DNA from: an uncultured Sediminibacterium sp. | GTDB lineage: Bacteria; Bacteroidota; Bacteroidia; Chitinophagales; Chitinophagaceae | NCBI RefSeq assembly: GCF_946481145.1 | Contig: NZ_CAMLMJ010000015.1 | Coordinates: 1-64,000 of the forward strand | DNA length: 64,000 nucleotides | Direction of reading: 5' to 3' | Shown: positions 52,543 to 58,977 of the stretch, one piece after another | Layout: the number at the start of each line of letters is the position of its first letter | Position numbering within the stretch: position 1 is the stretch's first letter | Translations under genes and position numbers: made by a program | Notes under the pieces: generated by a model | What the model was told of the DNA's origin: nothing | Database searches by the model: none | The model's input: the letters and a program-made list of their open reading frames with translations, nothing else

Positions 52543-52700
52543 CATTCGCTGCAAGCTGCAGGCTGCAAGCTTTGATGGGTGCTTATTATAGTCTTTCTGC
52601 TTTTAATGGAATTAAAGAGGGGGAGAAAGTTTAAAGTCAGTTGCTTAAAGAAATAATTGGTTGCCACAATTGCACTGCACGCTATTAATAGAACACGGAT
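52543..52700. repeat. modular repeat element, type B, copy 3
   Basis: It begins with words GCTGCAAGCTGCAGGCTGCA, then the head TTTGATGGGTGCTTATTATA, CTTTCTGCTTTTAATGGAAT, and the block AAAGTCAGTTGCTTAAAGAA, and ends CGCTATTAATAGAACACGG joined to the palindrome. The TCAGTTGCTTAAAG block is shared with the 61.4 kb copy. Confidence 0.85.
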
Positions 52701-52765
52701 TTTCATGATTTTCAGGATTTATCATGATAGATCTTGAAAATCATGAAAATCTGTGTTCCATCCTA
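52690..52765. repeat. 60-bp palindrome, copy 5
   Basis: Arm GGATTTTCATGATTTTCAGG, centre TTTATCATGATAGA, and the complement up to ATCTGTGTTCCATCC. It continues directly from the type B element. The following 160 bases (52766-52922) contain no gene. Confidence 0.9.
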
Positions 52766-52922
52766 TGCTTGACTTGCTCAAAGGACTCCTTTGAGATGCC
52801 CGTTTCCCCGCTGCAATAATCAAAAACTGCCGGTAAACCCACCTGGTCTGTTTGATGCAATTCCATTTACCGCCAATTTCCCGTCGTTTACCGCCTTTCT
52901 TATTCCTGTAACCTAATTCCAC

Positions 52923-52953
52923 TTTGTATGCAGTATCCACACAAATAGCTTTG
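52923..52953 (+). promoter_or_regulatory. full-consensus promoter of the LiaF-like/LytTR operon
   Basis: TTTG at 52923-52926, a 19-base spacer and TAGCTTTG at 52946-52953. This is the best Bacteroidota -33/-7 match in the window. It lies 16 bases before the ATG at 52970. Confidence 0.8.
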
Positions 52954-52969
52954 CATTAAATAAAATACT

Positions 52970-53719
52970 ATGAGACAAAGAGGATATGGTTTACGCAATA
53001 ATAATGACCGCTTTTATACCGGCATTATACTGATTCTTGTTGGTGCAGTTATTCTGTTGCGCCGGGTGGGTGTTTATATTCCATCCTGGTTATACGATTG
53101 GTCAGCAATTATTGTGCTGGTTGGAATAATATCTGGTATCAAAGTAAAATTCAGGGGAGTATCCTGGATGATTATGATAGCGGTTGGTTTATTCTTCATG
53201 TCGGATGAACTGATCAAAGACGTTGAAATTCGCCGCTTTCTATGGCCTTCACTGATCATTCTGGTGGGTATTCTATTCATCTTCCGTCCTAAAGTAAGTT
53301 CGCTTAGTCAGGATCCACTACTTGGCTTTAAACCAAAACAGCAGAACAACGACGACCCAGAATTTCCACCATCTTCGGAAGACAGGATCGACACTACTTC
53401 TGTATTCGGCGAGGTTAAGAGAATGGTTACTTCTAAAAATTTCAAAGGAGGCGAAATTGTATGTTTCATGGGTGGATCGCAGATAAACCTTTCACAAGCT
53501 GATATACAGGGACCCGTATTCCTGGATGTAACCATTGTTTTTGGTGGAACTAAACTGGTCATTCCGCCAAACTGGGAAGTGCGTACTGAAACCGTAGCTG
53601 TTTTTGCAGGCATCGAAGATAAACGCAACCTGCTACCAGGCAGCAAATTCGATCCGGATAAAATATTGATCCTAAAAGGTACATCTGTTTTTGGGGGCAT
53701 TGAAATAAAAAGCTATTAA
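52970..53719 (+). CDS. LiaF-like membrane protein (LiaI/LiaF transmembrane region plus DUF2154-like C-terminal)
   Basis: The 249-residue protein has four helices in the first 110 residues (FYTGIILILVGAVILLRRVG; SAIIVLVGIISGI; SWMIMIAVGLFFMS; LWPSLIILVGILFIF). A beta-helix-like domain follows with VFGEVKRMVTSKNFKGGEIV and TIVFGGTKLVIPPNWEV, similar to the C-terminal LiaF domain of cell-envelope stress sensors. It is first in an operon with a DUF4288 gene and a LytS/LytTR pair, and may act as their membrane partner, as LiaF does for LiaRS in Firmicutes; the role here is inferred. Confidence 0.85.
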   Translation: MRQRGYGLRNNNDRFYTGIILILVGAVILLRRVGVYIPSWLYDWSAIIVLVGIISGIKVKFRGVSWMIMIAVGLFFMSDELIKDVEIRRFLWPSLIILVGILFIFRPKVSSLSQDPLLGFKPKQQNNDDPEFPPSSEDRIDTTSVFGEVKRMVTSKNFKGGEIVCFMGGSQINLSQADIQGPVFLDVTIVFGGTKLVIPPNWEVRTETVAVFAGIEDKRNLLPGSKFDPDKILILKGTSVFGGIEIKSY

Positions 53720-53826
53720 TAATAGCTTCTAGCCTCTAGCTGCCAGAAGATGTGGGGACAGCGAAATCACTCATCAGCTAATAGTCCAAAACGCAAAAAT
53801 AATTATTCACCCAACGCAACACAGTT

Positions 53827-54186
53827 ATGGAATGGTTTCTTGCAAAACTTGTTTATCGGTTCCAGACAGCTAGCAATGAGTCTCAGACCCAGTTTGATGA
53901 ACAATTGAGACTGGTTTTGGCGGAAGACAATTTGCATGCTTTCCATAAAGCTCAGTTAATTGGCCAGCAGGAGCAGCTTGTTGCGGAAGAGCATTCCCCA
54001 CATCAGGTAAACTGGATTTTCATGGATGTTATTGAAATATATCCCTTACATAAGATGATGGATGGTGCTGAAGTGTTGTCGCAGATTAGCCAGCCTGCAG
54101 ACAAAGACCGTTACCAACTTGAGGTTCGGTTAAAAGCCGGATATTTGTTATCGAGCTGTACTGAACGGTTTCTTCAAGCACTTTAA
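53827..54186 (+). CDS. DUF4288-domain protein
   Basis: The 119-residue protein begins MEWFLAKLVYRFQTASNESQ and matches the DUF4288 pattern (a small alpha/beta domain with WF-A-K at the beginning and RLVLAEDNLHAFHKAQLIGQ). Function unknown. It precedes the LytS gene by two bases and follows the LiaF-like gene by 107 bases; the latter gap holds a small CTTCTAGCCTCTAGCTGCC repeat-word block. Confidence 0.75.
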   Translation: MEWFLAKLVYRFQTASNESQTQFDEQLRLVLAEDNLHAFHKAQLIGQQEQLVAEEHSPHQVNWIFMDVIEIYPLHKMMDGAEVLSQISQPADKDRYQLEVRLKAGYLLSSCTERFLQAL

Positions 54187-54188
54187 GC

Positions 54189-55250
54189 ATGATAACACCC
54201 ATAACAAAAGGACGAAGTTTTTATGTAGCATTTATTACCTGGTGGCTGGCCTGGACGGTAGTGCATATCTGGGTGATGGGTGAATACAGGGTTAGTTTTG
54301 TGGAAACATTAGCGGATGCTTTTATCTCCAACTGTTTACTGGCATCCTTCTGTTTACTGGTGGTTAACAATATGAAATATTATCTTCCCCGTAAGGAAAG
54401 GTATTGGTATATATTAATCATCAGTCTTGTACTCAGCAGTATATATCTATTTCTGGTAAGGGTGATTCTTCGATATTTATTTAAGGCAGATGATGGTTAC
54501 CAACTCTTGCTGAGCCAATCTTTTTATATCCGGTATATTACCGGTTTTCTGATGATCGGATGTATGTCGATGATCAGTTTGCTCTGGTACACTTTACTGG
54601 AACAACAGGAAAATGAAAGAAGAAAAGAAGAAGCAGAAAAAGTATCCAAGGATGCTGAGTTATTAAAATTAAGACAGCAACTACAACCACATTTTCTTTT
54701 TAACAGTCTTAATTCGATCAGCGCCCTTGCGGGAAGTCAGCCGGAGAAAGCCAGACATATGATTCAGCAACTGTCGGATTTTCTAAGGGGTACTTTAAAA
54801 AAAGAAGAACACCAGTTGGTTGATTTGCAGGAAGAAATCAATCATTTACAACTATACCTTGAAATTGAAAAAGTGCGTTTTGGTCATCGTTTGCAAACGG
54901 CATTAGACATCGATCAACAGGCTTCAACCATGCGTATACCTGCTTTGTTGTTGCAGCCGGTGGTTGAAAACGCCATTAAGTTTGGTTTGTACGATACCAC
55001 TGATGATGTATTGATTAGCATTAGGGCGAATGGTTCAACAAAGGAAATGCTGGAGATTGTGGTTGAAAACCCTTACGATCCGGATACAACGGTTGCCATA
55101 CATGGTACAGGTTTTGGATTGGCATCCATTGCCCGAAGATTGTATTTGCTTTATGCAAGACAAGATCTCATTCGTACTAGTAAAACTGATAAACAATTTA
55201 CCACTACCATACTTATTCCCCAATACAACCAAGAAACAAGTGGACAATAA
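54189..55250 (+). CDS. LytS-family sensor histidine kinase (second system)
   Basis: The 353-residue protein has four helices in the first 140 residues. The His_kinase domain has LRQQLQPHFLFNSLNSISAL (His near residue 169) and the HATPase part has LLLQPVVENAIKFGLYDTTD and GTGFGLASIARRLYLLYARQ. It lies two bases after the DUF4288 gene and 51 bases before its LytTR partner. Layout and length resemble the first system at 19 kb. Confidence 0.95.
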   Translation: MITPITKGRSFYVAFITWWLAWTVVHIWVMGEYRVSFVETLADAFISNCLLASFCLLVVNNMKYYLPRKERYWYILIISLVLSSIYLFLVRVILRYLFKADDGYQLLLSQSFYIRYITGFLMIGCMSMISLLWYTLLEQQENERRKEEAEKVSKDAELLKLRQQLQPHFLFNSLNSISALAGSQPEKARHMIQQLSDFLRGTLKKEEHQLVDLQEEINHLQLYLEIEKVRFGHRLQTALDIDQQASTMRIPALLLQPVVENAIKFGLYDTTDDVLISIRANGSTKEMLEIVVENPYDPDTTVAIHGTGFGLASIARRLYLLYARQDLIRTSKTDKQFTTTILIPQYNQETSGQ

Positions 55251-55301
55251 GAATGGTATTAAAATAATGATCAAAGAACGAACTGCTTAAAAGAAACCAG
55301 C

Positions 55302-56039
55302 ATGAAACTAATCATCATCGATGACGAGCCACTGGCAAGGAGTATTGTGAAAGAATACCTTCAATCATTTCCCGACCTTGAACTGGTGCAGGAATGTGGC
55401 GACGGATTTGAGGGTGTAAAAGCCATTCAACAACACCAGCCTGATCTGATAATATTGGATGTACAAATGCCCAAGATCAATGGGTTTGAGATGCTGGAAC
55501 TAATTGAAAATCCACCAGCCGTAATTTTTGCCACTGCATTTGAGGAATTTGCCATCAAAGCATTTGAAGCACATGCGGTTGATTATTTGCTCAAACCATT
55601 TAGCAAAGAAAGATTCACAAAAGCCATTGAAAAATGGAGGGCCACTGAAACACAGGTTCAACAAAATAATACATCAGCCCTACTGAATACGGTTGCCTCA
55701 ACGGCTCAGCAGCAGAACAGGATTGTATTGAAGGATAATGGGAAGATTAAAATTATTCCGACAGCCCAGGTACAATATTTTGAAGCAGCAGATGATTATG
55801 TAAAAATTTATACGAGTGAGGGGGTATTCCTGAAACATAAAACCATGCAGTTTTTTGAGCAGAAAATGGATCCTGCTTTATTTATACGCATTCATAGGTC
55901 TTATCTTGTAAATGTGCACCTGATTGCGAGGATTGATCCATATGAAAAAGATGGACACCTTGCTATACTTAGTATTGGGGTTAGACTACCCGTAAGTAAA
56001 TCGGGGTATTCCAGGTTAAAAGCAGCCCTGGGTATTTAG
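55302..56039 (+). CDS. LytTR-type response regulator (second system)
   Basis: The 245-residue protein has a receiver domain (IIIDDEPLARSIVKEYL; phosphoacceptor Asp in LIILDVQMPKINGFEMLE; VDYLLKPFSKERF). A Gln-rich linker leads to the LytTR domain (VQYFEAADDYVKIYTSEG, FIRIHRSYLVNVHLIARID, LPVSKSGYSRL). It follows the kinase gene at 51 bases, and its likely targets include envelope genes or its own operon. Confidence 0.95.
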   Translation: MKLIIIDDEPLARSIVKEYLQSFPDLELVQECGDGFEGVKAIQQHQPDLIILDVQMPKINGFEMLELIENPPAVIFATAFEEFAIKAFEAHAVDYLLKPFSKERFTKAIEKWRATETQVQQNNTSALLNTVASTAQQQNRIVLKDNGKIKIIPTAQVQYFEAADDYVKIYTSEGVFLKHKTMQFFEQKMDPALFIRIHRSYLVNVHLIARIDPYEKDGHLAILSIGVRLPVSKSGYSRLKAALGI

Positions 56040-56069
56040 CATAACAATTAATGCGAACGCAGGGGCGGA

Positions 56070-56130
56070 TGATGGAACACAGATTATCATGATTTTCAAG
56101 ATTTATCATGATAATCTGTGTTCTATTAAT
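56070..56130. repeat. 60-bp palindrome, copy 6 (shortened)
   Basis: GGAACACAGATTATCATGATTTTCAAGATTTATCATGATAATCTGTGTTC pattern: outer arms GAACACAGATTATCATGAT with perfect complements around TTTCAAGATT. The centre is shorter than in the other copies. A partial type A/B head (AGGAGAAAGCCTAAAATAAG, 56149-56168) follows. Confidence 0.85.
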
Positions 56131-56209
56131 ATTTGGTATTGGATTAATAGGAGAAAGCCTAAAATAAGCACCATCTCGCTTAAACCAGACTAGCAGCTAG
56201 AGGCCAGAA

Positions 56210-56445
56210 CTGTCCGGGGAAAATAAGCTGCGAGCTTCTAGCTTCTAGCCGCTAGCCTTGATTGGTGCTTGTTTTAGGCTATCTGCTACTATTTGAATAA
56301 ATGACAGGGCTTGCGAATTTGTTTTGTAAAAATCCTATTTAAAATAAATATTCAACTACCATATTTACGCTTGCGGATGGTTAAATTAATAGCAAAAAAA
56401 GGCTAGAAGCCAGCAGCTAGTGGCTAGAAGCTAGAAGTCAAATTT
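56210..56445. repeat. modular repeat element, type A, copy 4
   Basis: CTGTCCGGGGAAAATAAGCT and arm GCGAGCTTCTAGCTTCTAGC, head CTTGATTGGTGCTTGTTTTA, the core with TGCTACTATTTGAATAAATG to GGTTAAATTAATAGCA, then the opposite arm GGCTAGAAGCCAGCAGCTAG. Same orientation as copy 3. Confidence 0.9.
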
Positions 56446-56505
56446 CCCTGAATAGTAATGACTATAAGCACCCATCTAATGTGCTTCAACCTTTGATTCA
56501 AATAA

Positions 56506-56910
56506 TTAATTGAAGCGGGTATCGGAAGCTATTTTTTCCGCAGTTTGCCGGATAATATCCGGAATAATGGCAAAGTCTTTTGCTTTATCGAGGAAGTAAT
56601 CGGCGCCGGCCTGCATACATTCTGATTTATAGCCAGATAAGGTATTGTTGGTAAGGATAACAATGATAGGATCAATGGTATTACTTCTGCGAATATCTTT
56701 TAACATTTGAAGCCCATTTTTTCCTGGGAGGTTGATATCGAGAAAAATAAGGGTGGGATTAAACGTATTGATCCAATTCTCTGCCTCTTCCGCACTGGTA
56801 GCCGTTCGTATTTCCTGTACGTTTTTTATTCCTTCCAGCAAATGCTTTACCCGCTGCAGAATAAACTCTGAGTCGTCGACCAGTAATATTTTCAGTGCTT
56901 TGTCCACCAT
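56506..56910 (-). CDS. stand-alone response regulator receiver
   Basis: The 134-residue protein is only a receiver domain: ILLVDDSEFILQRVKHLL, phosphoacceptor in TLIFLDINLPGKNGLQML, Thr in VILTNNTL and Lys in FLDKAKDF. No output domain is present, so it works in a phosphorelay or by protein contact. ATG 56910 (MVDKALKILLVDD) was chosen since the frame upstream runs through a terminator-like hairpin. No kinase gene is next to it. Confidence 0.9.
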   Translation of the reverse strand: MVDKALKILLVDDSEFILQRVKHLLEGIKNVQEIRTATSAEEAENWINTFNPTLIFLDINLPGKNGLQMLKDIRRSNTIDPIIVILTNNTLSGYKSECMQAGADYFLDKAKDFAIIPDIIRQTAEKIASDTRFN

Positions 56911-56943
56911 AATGGGAAATGGCATCATTAGAATATTGGTTTT

Positions 56944-56980
56944 AAAAGAGCTTTGCAGGTCTAACCCTGCAAAGCTCATA
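56944..56980 (-). terminator. hairpin in the 5' region of the stand-alone receiver gene
   Basis: GAGCTTTGCAGG, loop of six, CCTGCAAAGCTC is a perfect 12-base stem. On the minus strand it is followed by TTTTAAAA, so it resembles an intrinsic terminator. It lies 38 bases before the receiver start and could act as an attenuator or end an upstream transcript. The remaining 57000-57205 holds no recognised feature. Confidence 0.55.
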
Positions 56981-57205
56981 TAGCTTTTGGCTATAAGGTT
57001 TTCCTAGGATAAATAAGTTATAGTACCGGTTATCCCAATACGAATTGGATTTTAATAAAGGATAGTGGAATATTTAAAAACAATAGTCAGCTAGTAAATG
57101 GGGGGCTTTATAGCTAAAACAAAATACCCTCATTTTTAGAAATGCTGCAATAATGCAACACTTGAAATAAATGTAGTGATATTACTACACAAAAGCTGCT
57201 ATTTT

Positions 57206-57832
57206 TTAAACCAGGTTGTTTTGGATGGCATATTTAACCAAATCTGCATTGTTATGCAGTTTCATTTTATCCATAATCCTGGCCCTGTATGTACTAATTG
57301 TATTTACATTAAGCGAAAGTATTTCACCAATTTCTGAAATACTTTTTCCCATAACAATCATTTTAAACACTTCAAATTCGCGATCTGATAATTGTTCGTG
57401 GGGAGCACGCTGGTCTTTTTGTTCGAGAGAACCTGCCAGCACTTCTGCTACTTCACTTGTTATATATTTTCGTCCGCTTAGAATTTGTTGTACTGCTTTT
57501 ACCAATTCATAAGGAGCACTTTCTTTGGTAAGGTAACCGGAAGCACCAGCTTTAATAGCGCGCACAGCATATTGTTCGGGGGTGTGCATGCTAAGCATTA
57601 ATACAGGTGTATTAGGTGCATGTTCCTTTATCTGCTTGAGTATTTCAATGCCGGAGTAGCCTGGCATACTGATATCGGAGATAATGATATCCCATTTTTC
57701 GCTGATCGCTTTTTTAAAGAGGTCCGCTGAATCTGCAACATCATGCACTTCAGCAAATGGAAGTGATTCTAACAAAATTTTCCGTAGTCCCTCTCGAATC
57801 AAGCTATGATCGTCTGCTATCAGTATTCTCAT
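57206..57832 (-). CDS. NarL/FixJ-type response regulator
   Basis: The 208-residue protein has a receiver (ILIADDHSLIREGLRKIL; Asp in WDIIISDISMPGYSGIEI; GYLTKESAPYEL) and a LuxR-type DNA-binding domain (LSDREFEVFKMIVMGKSISE, then IGEILSLNVNTISTYRARIM). It probably pairs with a distant histidine kinase, as no NarX-like kinase lies beside it. Minus-strand transcription reaching it from 58.57 kb would first meet the terminator at 58.08 kb, so it should have its own promoter. Confidence 0.94.
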   Translation of the reverse strand: MRILIADDHSLIREGLRKILLESLPFAEVHDVADSADLFKKAISEKWDIIISDISMPGYSGIEILKQIKEHAPNTPVLMLSMHTPEQYAVRAIKAGASGYLTKESAPYELVKAVQQILSGRKYITSEVAEVLAGSLEQKDQRAPHEQLSDREFEVFKMIVMGKSISEIGEILSLNVNTISTYRARIMDKMKLHNNADLVKYAIQNNLV

Positions 57833-58077
57833 TTATTATCCTTTAGTCAGTCAGTTTATGTAGAAATCAGTAATGCAATATCCGGCACTAATATATGCTA
57901 TACACGCAATTATATGTTGCTTTATTGTATCGACACCGATAATTTTTAAAATAGTAATGCTGCAAAAAAACTATTTCCGGTTAACTCGTTCAAAAGAAAA
58001 ATAATTACAAAGAACCTTCATATGAAAGTTAGTAATTTTTTTTGATATAAAGTATGGAGGAAGATTTGGTAGCAGGT
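57833..58077. other. intergenic region with short open frames, no clear gene
   Basis: On the plus strand two tiny frames occur: MKVSNFF (58022-58045) and MEEDLVAGIKKREWGN (58053-58103). The second closely resembles the N-terminus of ECF sigma factors (EEDLVAGIKKR) but stops after 16 codons, inside the hairpin of the terminator. It may be a remnant or chance. The rest should hold the promoter of the LuxR-type gene. Confidence 0.4.
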
Positions 58078-58120
58078 ATAAAAAAAAGAGAATGGGGCAA
58101 CTAATTGCCCCATTCTCTTA
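58078..58120 (-). terminator. strong intrinsic terminator for minus-strand transcripts
   Basis: A 15-base perfect stem AAGAGAATGGGGCAA / TTGCCCCATTCTCTT with a four-base loop is followed on the minus strand by eight Ts. It lies about 450 bases downstream of the stop of the receiver gene at 58573, so that transcript or a small RNA ends here. Confidence 0.9.
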
Positions 58121-58173
58121 GTCTTTACATTAGAATATAGGATTCGTTATATTAAAGGAAATTGGATCGAGGG

Positions 58174-58206
58174 AAAAAATGTAATAAGATTCTTATTACA
58201 TTTTTC
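58174..58206. terminator. AT-rich hairpin, possible second terminator
   Basis: AAAAATGTAATAAG, three-base loop, CTTATTACATTTTT: a 14-base perfect stem ending in T/A runs on both strands. It lies 54 bases from the stronger hairpin. Another AATTTGTGTAT/ATACACAAATT inverted repeat is at 58388-58422. No gene is recognised between 58121 and 58437. Confidence 0.55.
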
Positions 58207-58437
58207 TTGGTCTTTTAGGATATAGGCGAAACGATTCGATAGAATCATTTACTAAGTGCAAGATACATCGCTGAAGCAGGTATATCCTAGTTTTATTCAC
58301 TGAATTATGCGGTTGAAAACACTGAATTTTGAAACAGCATAATTGGCATTCACGCTAAATATAGCTTTTATAGTGTTGATTATCATTAATTTGTGTATAT
58401 TCTATTTTCAAATACACAAATTTGGCAGGTGGGTAAT

Positions 58438-58572
58438 GGCTTTTAGCCTTTAGCCATTAGCTGTTGGCTTTTAGGTGCTAGGTGCTAGGTATTAGGTGTT
58501 AGGTATGAGGTGTTAGGAAGTTTTTTCCTCATACCTCATACCTAACACCTAACACCTAAAAGCTAACGGCTA
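58438..58572. repeat. inverted repeat of TAGGTGTTAGG words
   Basis: TTTTAGGTGCTAGGTGCTAG and on (58468-58518) pairs with CCTCATACCTCATACCTAAC and on (58527-58560), flanked by GGCTTTTAGCC/GCCATTAGC on the left and AAAGCTAACGGCTA on the right. It reaches the stop codon of the receiver gene. Confidence 0.9.
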
Positions 58573-58977
58573 TCATCCACAAGCCTGAACAATCTCCCTG
58601 ATCTTCCCTTCATCCAATGGTTTGGAATAGATCTGCTTAACGGTGGGATAGGTTTTAGCACGTTCAATATCTTCAAAGTAAACAGAAGAAGTGAGCATGA
58701 TGATGGTGATATTTTCAAAACCTGGTTGTTTGATACGGTTGAATTCAGCGAGAAAATCCCAGCCATCCATGATGGGCATATTGATATCCAGCAATATCAG
58801 GTCGGGTAACACTTCTCCAGTGTTACTATGCGCTACCAGGTAATCAATGGCTTCTTGTCCATTTAAGGCTATATCAACCTTTGGTCCACCCATAAATAAC
58901 CGCAGCATTTCTTTACTAAGAAAATTCGTCACATCATCATCATCTACCAATAAAACATGCATTGGTGCTTTAGTCAT
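58573..58977 (-). CDS. CheY-like receiver partner of the NMT1-kinase
   Basis: The 134-residue single receiver domain has LLVDDDDVTNFLSKEML, phosphoacceptor Asp in DLILLDINMPIMDGWDFL, Ser/Thr in IIMLTSSVY, and Lys in IYSKPLDEGKI. Its start overlaps the end of the kinase gene by eight bases, so the two are coupled. It resembles Rcp1-type regulators that act downstream of phytochrome-like kinases. No output domain is present. Confidence 0.92.
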   Translation of the reverse strand: MTKAPMHVLLVDDDDVTNFLSKEMLRLFMGGPKVDIALNGQEAIDYLVAHSNTGEVLPDLILLDINMPIMDGWDFLAEFNRIKQPGFENITIIMLTSSVYFEDIERAKTYPTVKQIYSKPLDEGKIREIVQACG

